Position numbers and translations under genes: made by a program
Assembly: GCA_026692905.1 (NCBI GenBank)
Contig: JAPLNL010000018.1
Span: 62,001 to 126,000 of the forward strand
Source: Planctomycetota bacterium
GTDB taxonomy: Bacteria > Planctomycetota > Planctomycetia > Pirellulales > Pirellulaceae
DNA: 64,000 nucleotides
Direction of reading: 5' to 3'
Part shown: positions 9,269 through 18,306 of the stretch, piece by piece
Layout: each line of letters starts with the position of its first letter
How positions within the stretch are numbered: the first letter of the stretch is position 1
The notes under the pieces: generated by a model
Database searches by the model: none
Seen by the model: the letters and a program-made list of their open reading frames with translations, nothing else
What the model was told of the DNA's origin: nothing

Positions 9269-9327
9269 AACCCGAAGCGTAAGCGAGGGGCTCAGAATCC
9301 CTCGCTTACGCTCTTACGCTTCGGGTT
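9269..9327. repeat. Inverted repeat of the CGACGCGTAAGCGAGG family
   Basis: A perfect 15-base pair of arms (9269-9283 and 9313-9327) encloses a second complementary pair (AAGCGAGGG with CCCTCGCTT). The sequence is a variant of the element at 2294-2344, with CGAAGCG in place of CGACGCG. It lies upstream of the SEC-C gene and downstream of the flippase-like gene, both on the minus strand. Confidence 0.75.
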
Positions 9328-9367
9328 AGGATTGGTTGCTTTTTCACTGCCGCCCGCTTAATCGCCA

Positions 9368-10411
9368 TTATTGCCCAGGCGTTTTCCCTTTTACCATGGA
9401 AACAACACCTACCACCAAAAACTCCGCGATCAAATTTGCAATGCGAAAGGCGATGGCTGCAAAAAGCGCGATCGGCGGCTGAGGGACAATACTACTCAAA
9501 AGCCAAGTGATCACGAGCTCGCGAATGACGGCTCCTCCAGGCAACATCGACGCAAAACCAGCGACGGCTCCCAGCGAGACAGCAGACACACATACCGCCC
9601 ACGCTTGAAAAGTCCATAATCCTGGCGTCGATTGGATTCCGGATAGCACTAACCAGCCTGCAGTTCCATGCAAAATCCATCCCAATATCATCCAAGCGCA
9701 CGTTCGCATCATCAATCGCCAAGTAAACGCATCACCGACAGAACGCGGCATGCGGCCGATTTTGCTTTTCGCCAGAAAAGTTAGCACCATGCGAAAGGTA
9801 TGCGGCAATAGGAAAACCAATGAACATGGAATGCAGATGACTGCGCAGCTCACCATCCAAGTAGGCGGAAATTGAGGTGCAAAGAACAACAGCACACATC
9901 CAAGAATCGCACCAACTGCAACGCTCGTAAACGTCTCAACGAAAATGCTGACCACGGTTGGCTTGATCCCAATTCCGTGCGGAGCTAACCTCCCAACTCG
10001 CAAGACAATCACCATGGCTTTTCCTGGAACGTACTTGCCAAGGTGTCCGAGAAAATACGCGTGTAAGCCTACCCACAAAGGCACTGTCTCTCCAAAGGCT
10101 CGCAACGTTTGCAGCCAAGCGATTGCGGCTGGCATCATTCCGATCACGTAAGCCAATAACCCCAAGAACAACCAACGCCAATTCATCGTTGAAAAATCGA
10201 GATGCTCGCGATGTTCCATCACATCGACATACGCCTTTCGGATAGTCAGCACCAGGAAAACAATCACAACCGCCACAATCAACAACTTGATGGCTGGCTT
10301 AAAACGGCCTAGTAAGCTCGGCTCCTCGGATTTCGGTTCTTTTTTCTTCGCAGTGGACTTTTGGGCGGAGCGAGGTGTTTCCGTAGGGACCTCTTTCTCT
10401 GGGCTTTCCAT
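9368..10411 (-). CDS. Flippase-like membrane protein (UPF0104 / LPG synthase TM domain)
   Basis: The 347-residue protein begins with a charged Lys/Glu-rich tail and continues with about eight transmembrane segments. The pattern WRWLFLGLLAYVIGMMPAAIAWLQ, then LGHLGKYVPGKA, and late in the chain FASMLPGGAVIRE is that of the YbhN/UPF0104 family, related to the lipid-flipping domain of lysylphosphatidylglycerol synthase. The LGKYVPG motif is especially characteristic. It probably moves a lipid or lipid-linked molecule across the inner membrane, but the substrate is unknown. A TTG one codon upstream is in frame; ATG 10411 is preferred. Confidence 0.85.
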   Translation of the reverse strand: MESPEKEVPTETPRSAQKSTAKKKEPKSEEPSLLGRFKPAIKLLIVAVVIVFLVLTIRKAYVDVMEHREHLDFSTMNWRWLFLGLLAYVIGMMPAAIAWLQTLRAFGETVPLWVGLHAYFLGHLGKYVPGKAMVIVLRVGRLAPHGIGIKPTVVSIFVETFTSVAVGAILGCVLLFFAPQFPPTWMVSCAVICIPCSLVFLLPHTFRMVLTFLAKSKIGRMPRSVGDAFTWRLMMRTCAWMILGWILHGTAGWLVLSGIQSTPGLWTFQAWAVCVSAVSLGAVAGFASMLPGGAVIRELVITWLLSSIVPQPPIALFAAIAFRIANLIAEFLVVGVVSMVKGKTPGQ

Positions 10412-10577
10412 CAATGACTCAGTTGGGGTGATGGACTCGTGACGATTCTCGCAGTAGAGTCCTGGACAATTTTAAGATAAAATCACCCTGGAAATCCTGG
10501 CATAGATAGGATCTTTGTCTAGGTCTTTTCGAGGATTGTTGTCCTCCATTTGACACCTTTTGTAGAAAACATGCCCG

Positions 10578-11993
10578 ATGGCGCGATATATCTCCTTTGC
10601 AGTGCTCCTCGCCATTATCGCCGTGATCGGTGTTCTGTTTTACAAAGTTATGATCGGTTTTTTTGTACCGGTCTTTTTAGCAGCGGTTCTGGTCGTCGTT
10701 TTTCGACCCTTGCATCGCTGGGTCTGCTCCAAAGTGGGCGAGCGAGAACACGTCGCCGCAGGCGTCACCACCACTTTGATCGTGCTTATTGTGTTGGTCC
10801 CTACCGCGCTGGTTCTGACCATGGCCGCCGTCCAAGGTGCAAGCTTATACCGAAGCCTTGACTCTTCGAGCATCAAATTTAGTCTCGCAAAACTCAGGTC
10901 CAACAGTTTGTTAAAGCTGGACTTTCCAATCGCAAAACAAGTGCAAGAAGTTCAGAAAAAGGTCAGCGACATTCAAGTCCACGTTGCCAAAGAACAGACT
11001 TTTCAGGATTTGATCAGTGACAAAGGCCTGTTGCGAAGCGATATCAAAGAAATCCGCAATCTACTGACTGAGCTTGTACCTCGCCTGATCGAGTCTAGTC
11101 GCGTCGAGCTCTCGGATTCGATTGTTCAAACTCGAGACAAAAGCAAGCCAAAAGTTCCTCATGCCGCTCAATTCGATGCGCAGATCATCGAGTTGTTTTC
11201 GCAAGCCCGCGACGATATCCAAAGTCTACTCACGGCTCATGAATCGATGTCAGAGAGTGAGTTTCGAACAGAAAAAGAGCGAGTCAAGAACCAGACAGAT
11301 ATGATGCTCAGTGAATTGACCCCATCGGAACGGACGATGTCGATCAATGCGAGGAGCGCATTGATCGAAAGTGGAGTCGCTTGGAATAATGAGATCGCTG
11401 CCATGGACAAGCTCTTGGTCGATTGTCTCCCGAACGACGAAACCACGATGTCTCAACTGCAACGGGCTGTTGCCGATTTGGTTTCTCAATGGATGAGGAC
11501 TCGCGAGACGATCGCGGGTGGCCCATGGCGAGCAGCCTTGATGGATCTTGCGAATCCAACCGACGAAGACATCGAAGCCATGAACACGGGTTTCTTTGCG
11601 TATATACGTCCGAGACTATTGACTTTCACAGGTGATTCTGCGGCCTTTTTACTGAAGCTCCTTGTCAGTAGCAGCATCCTGCTCGTCTCGCTTTACTTCT
11701 TTCTTTATGACGGGCCAAGCATGGTGCGAACGTTGATGGAGCTAAGTCCGCTCGACGACCGCTACGAGCTTGAGTTACTGGCCCAGTTTGATCGCATTTC
11801 ACGAGCCATTGTTTTGGCCACGGTTTTATCAGCTCTTTTGCAGGGACTGGTTGCAGGCATTGGCTACTACTTCGCAGGAATGCCGTCGTTGATCTTGCTA
11901 ACCGCACTCACTGCAACTTGTGCGCTTGTGCCGTTTGTTGGACCTGCCATCGTTTGGGTACCCGTCTGCCTCTATTTGGCTATTTACGAGTAA
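10578..11993 (+). CDS. AI-2E/PerM-type permease, 5' part (interrupted)
   Basis: The 471-residue reading frame encodes the first two thirds or more of an AI-2E family (PerM-like) transporter. It has an N-terminal hairpin of transmembrane segments (FAVLLAIIAVIGVLFYKVMI, FVPVFLAAVLVVVFRPLH), then a long hydrophilic central region richer than usual in charged residues (about residues 95-330), then membrane segments including FLYDGPSM and LVPFVGPAIVWVPVCLYLAIY. It stops at TAA 11991-11993, exactly where the family normally continues. The missing end is encoded in the next frame from 11998. Either this is a true frameshift, or two coupled polypeptides are made, or one base is wrong. Confidence 0.8.
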   Translation: MARYISFAVLLAIIAVIGVLFYKVMIGFFVPVFLAAVLVVVFRPLHRWVCSKVGEREHVAAGVTTTLIVLIVLVPTALVLTMAAVQGASLYRSLDSSSIKFSLAKLRSNSLLKLDFPIAKQVQEVQKKVSDIQVHVAKEQTFQDLISDKGLLRSDIKEIRNLLTELVPRLIESSRVELSDSIVQTRDKSKPKVPHAAQFDAQIIELFSQARDDIQSLLTAHESMSESEFRTEKERVKNQTDMMLSELTPSERTMSINARSALIESGVAWNNEIAAMDKLLVDCLPNDETTMSQLQRAVADLVSQWMRTRETIAGGPWRAALMDLANPTDEDIEAMNTGFFAYIRPRLLTFTGDSAAFLLKLLVSSSILLVSLYFFLYDGPSMVRTLMELSPLDDRYELELLAQFDRISRAIVLATVLSALLQGLVAGIGYYFAGMPSLILLTALTATCALVPFVGPAIVWVPVCLYLAIYE

Positions 11994-11997
11994 AAAG

Positions 11998-12393
11998 ATG
12001 GTGGCCGCCGGACTGCTCGCGGCTTGGGGCATGCTCGTGGTCGGCACGGTCGATAACTTGGTCAAGGTATTTATCCTTCACGGACAAAGTCAGCTTCATC
12101 CGTTGCTCGCCCTGCTCAGCGTCTTGGGCGGGATTCAATCACTAGGGCCAATTGGGATCTTGGTAGGTCCCATGGTTGTGGTTCTCTTGCAAACGCTACT
12201 CGGTATTTTGAGAACCGAGTTAACGCACTTCAAAAAAGCTGAGGAGGATAGGACCGGAGGGGATACTCAATCGAATGAGACTAAGACACTGAGTGGGCTA
12301 ATACGCAAAGTCAAAGGTTCGGTCATCAGGGAGGAATCCGTCAGCACCGAAGAGTTGCCTAAATCGGAAACACCGGTGATCGGCACCGAGTGA
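11998..12393 (+). CDS. AI-2E/PerM-type permease, 3' part in shifted frame
   Basis: This 131-residue segment, read one base out of phase with the preceding ORF, supplies the expected C-terminal membrane domain: AAGLLAAWGMLVVGTVDNLVK, the SQLHPLLALLSVLGGIQ motif, and LGPIGILVGPMVVVLLQ, the signature end of the family. A hydrophilic tail of about 50 residues follows. An ATG at 11998 lies four bases after the stop of the upstream part, so reinitiation could produce it separately. The junction contains a run of five A bases (11992-11996). Confidence 0.75.
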   Translation: MVAAGLLAAWGMLVVGTVDNLVKVFILHGQSQLHPLLALLSVLGGIQSLGPIGILVGPMVVVLLQTLLGILRTELTHFKKAEEDRTGGDTQSNETKTLSGLIRKVKGSVIREESVSTEELPKSETPVIGTE

Positions 12394-12409
12394 AACAAGG
12401 AGCCGCCGC

Positions 12410-12581
12410 GGTTTGTTTTACAGGGATTTAAAAGTCACCCTCCCTCGGGGAGGGTCGGGCCTTCGGCCCGGGGAGGGTGAACTGACTTGTGCAATAGCTG
12501 TTGGCTCTTCACTCTCCCCTCGCTACGCTCGACCCTCCCAGCGGGAGGGTGTCTAGACTGGTCTCTCTCCCCTAGAAGGCT
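12410..12581 (+). repeat. Dispersed ~170-base repeat, copy A
   Basis: The stretch from GGTTTGTTTTACAGGGATT to CTAGAAGGCT is repeated with high similarity at 47491-47660, and a shorter inverted piece lies at 56053-56103. It contains nested palindromes: a CGGGCC-TTC-GGCCCG hairpin flanked by GGGAGGG-type arms, and a CCCTCCCAGCGGGAGGG hairpin. It follows the permease gene and occupies most of the 288-base gap to the SDR gene. Confidence 0.8.
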
Positions 12582-12631
12582 AATTGACCGGTACGACACA
12601 TGGCGATGCGCTTAGTGCATTGGATCGTAGA

Positions 12632-12656
12632 TTCACTAGCTTGCGCGTCGTGCTAA
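12632..12656 (-). repeat. Inverted copy of the ACGACGCGCAAGCTAGTGAA repeat
   Basis: The reverse complement of the full 25-base unit found at 5354-5378 is present without mismatch, 26 bases from the stop codon of the SDR gene. Confidence 0.85.
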
Positions 12657-12681
12657 GATAGTTTTCATCCTGCCGATCGCC

Positions 12682-13491
12682 CTAGCGTTGATACGGATCC
12701 GCAAAAGCACCAAACGCTCCAAGTCCGCCGTCGACTTCCAGATCCGTCGCGGTCACAAAAGACGCATCTCTACTCGTCAACCACAGCACGGCATTTGCGA
12801 TTTCTTCTGGACGACCTATTCGCCCGAGTGGATGACGATTCGCTAACGCTTCTTCGCCACCCTGAGCTGCTAGCGATGCACGGACCAGTGGCGTGTCGAT
12901 GGCACCCGGAGAAACAGAAACGACGCGAATCCCATCTCGTGCGTACTCGACACCCCACTGCATCGCTTGCAAGAGATTCGCCGCCTTGATCGGGCCATAC
13001 ACAGGAACTTGACGAGCTGTTCGATGCCCTTGGCCACTCGATAGATTTACAACAACACCACTTTGCTGTCGTCGCATCTGACCTAGCGCGTACTTGGCCA
13101 TAAAGGTATAGCCAAAGAAATTCACCCGCGTCATGCGTTCCAACTCGGCGACATCTAGCTGGTCAACAGAAGTATAAGAAGCCTTCGGCTGAATGGCCGC
13201 GTTATTCACCAATACATCCAAAGCCCCAAAAGTGTCCAGCGTCCATTCGACGACTGCCCGACACTGTTCCTCCACAGACGTATCCACATATCGAAAAACG
13301 ACACCGGCAGTCAAGTCGTCCGCTAGCTCAGTAGCCACATCGGCACAGACCACCGTCGCACCGCTGGCTGCAAACCCGTCACAGATCGCTCGTCCTATTC
13401 CGTTGCAACCGCCGGTAACCAATATCACCCGACCTTGATTGTCATATCGGACTGTTCCTTTTGGTCGCTCTGGCTGGTCTGCATCTGTCAT
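12682..13491 (-). CDS. SDR-family NAD(P)-dependent oxidoreductase
   Basis: This 269-residue enzyme is a classical short-chain dehydrogenase/reductase. The nucleotide-binding motif VTGGCNGIGRAI lies near residues 25-36, VLVNNAAIQP near 91-100, the catalytic serine is in VNLSSGQGH, and YGPIK provides the Tyr-x3-Lys pair about residues 164-168. The substrate-binding end has VSPGAIDTPLVR and LEVDGGLGAFG. Aspartate at the end of the second strand (VCADV) suggests a preference for NAD(H). The substrate is unknown. It is transcribed toward repeat DNA, 14 bases downstream of the deiodinase-like gene and possibly in one operon with it. Confidence 0.88.
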   Translation of the reverse strand: MTDADQPERPKGTVRYDNQGRVILVTGGCNGIGRAICDGFAASGATVVCADVATELADDLTAGVVFRYVDTSVEEQCRAVVEWTLDTFGALDVLVNNAAIQPKASYTSVDQLDVAELERMTRVNFFGYTFMAKYALGQMRRQQSGVVVNLSSGQGHRTARQVPVYGPIKAANLLQAMQWGVEYARDGIRVVSVSPGAIDTPLVRASLAAQGGEEALANRHPLGRIGRPEEIANAVLWLTSRDASFVTATDLEVDGGLGAFGAFADPYQR

Positions 13492-13505
13492 TACGAGAAA
13501 ACCGT

Positions 13506-14756
13506 CTACTTCATTAATGTCATGATCAACGCTTGTTCCATTTCGCCTGGGCGAAATCCGAATGGACCGCGACCTCCTTGGTAGGTCATCATGCCATCGG
13601 CATCAATGACATACGCTCGAGCGGGCATTCCGCTATAGAGGTTTCCAACTCGATCATCCATGGTATCGACCAATAATGGCATCGAATATTTGAGTTGTGC
13701 CGCACACGTCTTTGCGACGGCGGTTCGTTCGTCAAAGTTCTTTGGCTGCATGAGCTTCACCCCTGACTTCACATTCGATTCCATATTCCAACCATCATCT
13801 GGGTGTGCTTCGCGAACGTAGATGCCAAAGAAGGTTGCGCGATCTTTGTACCTCTGTCCGATCTCGTCGAATTCAGGATAAGTCCGTCGAAATGGTCCGC
13901 ACGTAAAATTGCCGAAAACAAGGACAACCGGTTTCTTGCCGAGATAGTCCTTGAGACGAATTTTTTGGCTGCCATCCTGAGTCGAAAGTTCAAAGTCGGG
14001 CGCTACTTCACCTATACCTGGCCCTTCTTGTAACGATCCAAGTTCGCTTAAGAAAAAACCGCGTATCAATCGTTCTGGCGTAGGCTCGTCACCTGGGAAA
14101 TAACCACCGCTCGCGCTGGCAAGTCCAAACGAACGACGGAAGGCATCGATGCCTAGCTCCGCATTGTCACCGCGAGCCTTGTCAAAAAAGGCAATAAGCT
14201 CCTCCTTGGAAACTTTGGCATCTCGGCTTTTGTCGATGGTGCGAAAAATGGTATTGGCGATTCCTTGTTCCCGCATGAACTGACTAGTGGGCCCCCAGTT
14301 GAAATCATCGCTTCGAAGCACCCCATCCCCGTTCCGATCTAGACGATCAAAGAACATTGGCTCCCCGTGAAAGTCTTCTTTTTTGAGACTTCCATCCACC
14401 TCCGCTTTTTGTTCGGCTGCAAGCCAATTCCAATCTCGTTTCAACTTGGGTGGCCCAAACCAACCACTTCCCATCCCCATATCGGAACCGCGAAGGATCG
14501 CAGCCAGCATTCGGATTGCCTCTGGCTGTCGATCCTTGTCGTACTTGGACTCAATTCGTTCCAATACGGTCGGGATCTTATCAGGAGCCTCCAGCGCTGC
14601 TAGACATTCGGACTCAAGGCCTGGGAAATCCACCAGAGAAAAAGGGACCTTCACGACAGGCTCTTGGGCGCTCAATCGCTGCGAACTAACATCCAAAGAG
14701 TTTATCCCGACAACAAGCAATAATGTTCCAATAGAACGTATCGATGTCTTGTTCAT
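13506..14756 (-). CDS. EF-hand and deiodinase-like redoxin fusion protein
   Basis: The 416-residue protein starts with a signal-peptide-like segment (SIGTLLLVVGINS, cut near SAQ). Two calcium-binding EF-hand loops follow, DRNGDGVLRSDD at 140-151 and DKSRDAKVSKEE at 175-186. The C-terminal third is thioredoxin-like: VVLVFGNFTCGPFR (Cys286) lies where iodothyronine deiodinases have FGSCTUPPF, and FFGIYVREAHPDDGW is another deiodinase-family hallmark. A cysteine replaces the selenocysteine, so a thiol-based reductase or peroxidase role is more likely than deiodination. ATG 14756 is preferred over the GTG at 14783 because it starts the signal peptide directly. Confidence 0.8.
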   Translation of the reverse strand: MNKTSIRSIGTLLLVVGINSLDVSSQRLSAQEPVVKVPFSLVDFPGLESECLAALEAPDKIPTVLERIESKYDKDRQPEAIRMLAAILRGSDMGMGSGWFGPPKLKRDWNWLAAEQKAEVDGSLKKEDFHGEPMFFDRLDRNGDGVLRSDDFNWGPTSQFMREQGIANTIFRTIDKSRDAKVSKEELIAFFDKARGDNAELGIDAFRRSFGLASASGGYFPGDEPTPERLIRGFFLSELGSLQEGPGIGEVAPDFELSTQDGSQKIRLKDYLGKKPVVLVFGNFTCGPFRRTYPEFDEIGQRYKDRATFFGIYVREAHPDDGWNMESNVKSGVKLMQPKNFDERTAVAKTCAAQLKYSMPLLVDTMDDRVGNLYSGMPARAYVIDADGMMTYQGGRGPFGFRPGEMEQALIMTLMK

Positions 14757-14868
14757 GATTCCGTTTTTCGAAAAACACTTCACGAATCGTTTTCGACCAG
14801 AAAGAAAAAACGCCGGCGTGCGGCGAATTCTCGTTTCTTTTTTTCGACTTTTTCGTTCTTTTCGGCCA

Positions 14869-14897
14869 ACACGATCCTACTAATGCGAGGATCGTGT
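14869..14897 (-). terminator. Perfect 10-base hairpin downstream of the HEAT-repeat gene
   Basis: ACACGATCCT and AGGATCGTGT pair perfectly around a 9-base loop, 24 bases after the stop of the minus-strand HEAT gene. No T-tract follows on the minus strand, so it may be a weak terminator, an RNA-stabilising hairpin or an operator for the next gene. Confidence 0.35.
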
Positions 14898-14920
14898 CAA
14901 AACCTAATAAAACGCGAAAA

Positions 14921-16807
14921 CTACTTGGTAGCGATTCCAGCTTCCTTGAGAAGCTTTTGTGCATCGTCTGTGCCAACCTTCGCCGCAATGGCTTGGGCCG
15001 CTTGAACCGCGTCTTCCTTGAGCTCAGAAATCTTAACCGAATTGATCGCAATCTTGAGCATTTCGATATCTGCATATCGCTTCAGAATCTCAAGCACCAT
15101 TTTTTGTTCGGCTGGTTGCTTGGCTGCTTCAATAGCATTTTTGCACATCGCAGCTCGCTCTGGCGGGTTCATCGTAAACTGACGCGCGATTCGAATGTAA
15201 CCTTTCATCGCACGCAATTGAAACTTGTCCGCAGGTCCGGTTTTGGACAAGTCCAACAGAACGGGGGCCGCATCGATGGTGAGCCAATCACCAAGCAAAC
15301 GCGTGCTAACGTCCTTGAGCTGAGTTTCGTCGCTCTTGGCTGCAGCGTTCATGGCTTGCAAGGCATTGGTTCCACCAACCGCCGCGAGGATGTCCAGGAT
15401 AGAACCTTTCGTCACGGCTGGTGCTTTTCCCATTCCCTTGACGATCTCAGCGGCACAAGCTTCACGATCTGGCATTCGGACGGCAGCCGTCTTGAGAGCC
15501 AATTGAGCAACTTCTGCGTCCTCTGCATATGTCGGAGCAACCACTTGTGAAATCAAAACCGCAAGTCCGTCGGCTGGAATGGTTTCCCCAAGTGCCTTAA
15601 GCGCTGCCGCCCTTACGGATTTGTCTGAATCACTAGTTGCCTTGACGAGCAGCGGTGTGGCTTCAATGCGACGCTTGCCAATGACGGCAAGAAGCACCGA
15701 AAGCACCTTTCCTTCGGATTTGGGGATTTGAGCCAAGATGTCATTGCTAATAGTTTGGTCAGGCAGATCCGCAAGCGCTGTCAAAGCGGCATCGATCAAT
15801 TCCGGATCTTGCTCGCTCGCGACAGCGATAAGTGGCGCCACGCATGTCGAATCGCCAACCCGTCCCAATGCGTTGATAGCAGACAGTCGTACTTCCTTTG
15901 GACCTGCACCAGCTGCCTTGACGACGGCAGGCAACGATACGGTTCCCTTGCGATCCGCCATGGCTTGAATGACAAGTGCTGCTCGATCTGGCGATGCTTT
16001 GGTCAATTCGGTTGCCAGTGCACCATCAACTTCATTGCCCGCCATTTCACGAGCAGTCTGCAGAGCAACTTGGAAGAGTACCTTGTCGCTGCTGCGAAGG
16101 CTTTCCAGCAACAGCGGTAGCCCAGCTTGCTTGCGAGCCAAGATTGCACCGCGAGTCGCTTCCACCACGCGTTGCTTTGGCACATCGGCTTTACGAACGT
16201 CGTCGTAGATGGATGCCGCCAGCGTTGCATTGCCATCTGCTAAAGCTTTTTCAGCACAAAGAACACAGCCTTCTGCGACTGCCGACCGAACACCCTCTTG
16301 CGAACTAGCGATCGCTGTTCGCAATGCCTGCGTCGCAGGTGCGTTGCCAATGCGCCCAAGAGCTACGGCGGCGGCCGAAGCCACCTCGACGTCTTTGTCT
16401 TTCAATCGAGCCGTCATCACATCGACCGCCCCTGCATCGCGTCGAACACCGATCGAGTTGATGGTACCGACAAGCAATCTACCTTTAAGGGTTTCGGTCG
16501 CCTTGCGAAGCGTCTCATCCACCTTGGCGCCAGGAATCGCTTCCAACGCAATCCTCGCCCACGCCGCAAGTTGTTCGTCCGTCAATAATTTTGCCAATTC
16601 GGGCGCAGATTCCGCAGTGCCGTAGATAGCCAGACGCTTGCAAGCGAGAGCTTTGTCCCCTTTCGGCGTATCCGACTTCAGAACGCCGAGCAGGTCGCTT
16701 TCCTTTTCCATCGTAGTGACTTGGCAAAAAGCTGCTTGGCTCGTGACTACCGTCATGGCTATGCAAGCAGACAATAATAGAAAACCTCGTTTAAATCGTT
16801 TCATCAT
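14921..16807 (-). CDS. Secreted HEAT-repeat protein
   Basis: The 628-residue product begins MMKRFKRGFLLLSACIAMTV and continues to a signal cleavage region near SQAAFC. The rest is a chain of about 15-17 alpha-helical repeats of 30-40 residues, with recurring patterns such as VRLSAINALGRVGD, VASAAAVALGRIGN and VRAAALKALGE. These are HEAT/PBS-lyase-type repeats that form a protein-binding scaffold, with no catalytic motif. The frame is open to 16873 but the signal peptide starts at 16807 or 16804. The gene stands upstream of the deiodinase-like gene on the same strand and downstream of an oxidoreductase gene. Planctomycetes often encode such proteins near exported dehydrogenases; the partner is unknown. 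Confidence 0.85.
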   Translation of the reverse strand: MMKRFKRGFLLLSACIAMTVVTSQAAFCQVTTMEKESDLLGVLKSDTPKGDKALACKRLAIYGTAESAPELAKLLTDEQLAAWARIALEAIPGAKVDETLRKATETLKGRLLVGTINSIGVRRDAGAVDVMTARLKDKDVEVASAAAVALGRIGNAPATQALRTAIASSQEGVRSAVAEGCVLCAEKALADGNATLAASIYDDVRKADVPKQRVVEATRGAILARKQAGLPLLLESLRSSDKVLFQVALQTAREMAGNEVDGALATELTKASPDRAALVIQAMADRKGTVSLPAVVKAAGAGPKEVRLSAINALGRVGDSTCVAPLIAVASEQDPELIDAALTALADLPDQTISNDILAQIPKSEGKVLSVLLAVIGKRRIEATPLLVKATSDSDKSVRAAALKALGETIPADGLAVLISQVVAPTYAEDAEVAQLALKTAAVRMPDREACAAEIVKGMGKAPAVTKGSILDILAAVGGTNALQAMNAAAKSDETQLKDVSTRLLGDWLTIDAAPVLLDLSKTGPADKFQLRAMKGYIRIARQFTMNPPERAAMCKNAIEAAKQPAEQKMVLEILKRYADIEMLKIAINSVKISELKEDAVQAAQAIAAKVGTDDAQKLLKEAGIATK

Positions 16808-16897
16808 TATGCAAAGGTCCAGTATGTTTCTTAGTTTTGGTTCGTTGAGGCCGAGGGCAAGGCCGTCGACCATGAAAAGAATTCGTTTTCAATCGAT

Positions 16898-18187
16898 CTA
16901 AACTCGCCATGGCTCGCGAATCGCTTCGGAGCGCAATCGATTGGCAGCTTCGTCGTTGATAAACTCGTTCTTGGCCAAGTCATACTTCACTTGGCGATTG
17001 AGAAACAACGCGATGTTGGCAGCATGGCAAGCGATATGCGCGTTGCAAGCTGCGTCGGCATTGCCCTTAGGCAGGCTTCGCGATCGAACACAATCCAGGA
17101 AGTCGCGGACGTGGAACGTCGCAGGATAGTTTGGAATCTCGATGACGGAGCGACCGGCCAGCAACGTCGGAGAGCTAAGCTCCAACTTGCCGCTGTCTCC
17201 CGCCTCAACCCAACCATCTTCGCCTTCGAAGCGAACGGGGCAGGAACCAAGTTTCTTCCAGCCATTTTCCCGGAAGATCAACTCGACACCGTTTTCATAA
17301 CGAGCCATCAGCTCGCCGTTGGCTGGCGCATTGTATTCGATCGGTGGTGGGCAATCGTTAACTGCCCATTGGCATAGGTCGACGCAGTGCGAGCCCCATT
17401 CAAGAACACCACCGCCAACAAGTCCGCCACCCTTCTCGAAATTGAAACCATCGGCAAGCGTCTTGGAATTGAACGGACGCCACGCAGCAGGGCCGAGGTA
17501 CATATCCCAATCAGCAACCTGTTTATCTGGAGCTGTTTCAGCTGGCAGCCAACCACTCATCATCGCCTGCATGCCGGCTGGGTGAGCGTATACTCGTTTA
17601 AGCTTTCCGAGCTTTCCTGTTCGAGCCAAATAGCAAGCGAATGCGAAGTGTGGAAGATTGCGGCGTTGCGTTCCGGCCTGAAAGACTCGGGCCGTGCGTC
17701 GCATGGTTTCTGCCAGAATCAAGCTTTGCGAAATGTTCTTCGTGCACGGCTTTTCGCAATAGATATCTTTGCCAGCCCGTGCCGCTTGCATTGCCATGGT
17801 CGCGTGCCAATTCGGGCCGGTCGCAATCAAGACAGCCTCGACATCTTTCCTCTCGAGCAATTGCCGAAAGTCTTCATACATATCGCAATCGACGTTTCCA
17901 TACTTCTCGTCGACTTTTTTCTTTACAGCGATTCGACGCGATTGCTTGACGTCGCAGACACCGACAAACTGAACATCTTTCTGCTCTAAGAAACAGTCCA
18001 GGTCATAGTTTCCTCGGTTTCCGATGCCAATGCCACCTACCACGATTCGCTCGCTGGGAGCCACGAATCCGTCCCGTCCGAGTGCCGAACTTGGGATGAT
18101 GGTAGGGGCCAAAATCGCCGTACCCGTCACCGCCAATGAGGATTTTAGAAAATTACGCCGTTGTATTTGCTTTGCCTTTTGTGTCAT
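16898..18187 (-). CDS. Gfo/Idh/MocA-family oxidoreductase with Tat signal
   Basis: This 429-residue enzyme carries a twin-arginine signal (QRRNFLKSSLAVTGTAIL) and is predicted to work outside the cytoplasm with bound NAD(P). The Rossmann motif VVGGIGIGNRGNYD begins near residue 47. AVLIATGPNWH and DIYCEKPCTKNI, with the family's conserved EKP lysine, follow, and a substrate-domain segment reads GGGVLEWGSHCVDLCQWA. Family members oxidise or reduce sugars and related polyols. The planctomycete exported group is large and mostly uncharacterised. It is divergent from the esterase gene at 18307; the HEAT-repeat gene follows 90 bases downstream on the same strand. Confidence 0.88.
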   Translation of the reverse strand: MTQKAKQIQRRNFLKSSLAVTGTAILAPTIIPSSALGRDGFVAPSERIVVGGIGIGNRGNYDLDCFLEQKDVQFVGVCDVKQSRRIAVKKKVDEKYGNVDCDMYEDFRQLLERKDVEAVLIATGPNWHATMAMQAARAGKDIYCEKPCTKNISQSLILAETMRRTARVFQAGTQRRNLPHFAFACYLARTGKLGKLKRVYAHPAGMQAMMSGWLPAETAPDKQVADWDMYLGPAAWRPFNSKTLADGFNFEKGGGLVGGGVLEWGSHCVDLCQWAVNDCPPPIEYNAPANGELMARYENGVELIFRENGWKKLGSCPVRFEGEDGWVEAGDSGKLELSSPTLLAGRSVIEIPNYPATFHVRDFLDCVRSRSLPKGNADAACNAHIACHAANIALFLNRQVKYDLAKNEFINDEAANRLRSEAIREPWRV

Positions 18188-18306
18188 CGTTGCTCTCCGG
18201 ACCCATGGCCGTAAGAATACCGTTAAACTGCCTGAATGCGTTTCAGGTTACCCTACGAGATCGTACCATACCAAGTTACCTTTTGCACCCATCCAGGTTT
18301 TTTTCC

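Noticed and set aside
11985-12000. Programmed +1 frameshift in the permease gene
   Set aside because: The site GAG-TAA does not resemble known slippery +1 sites such as the prfB CUU-UGA; a mutation, reinitiation or base error is simpler.
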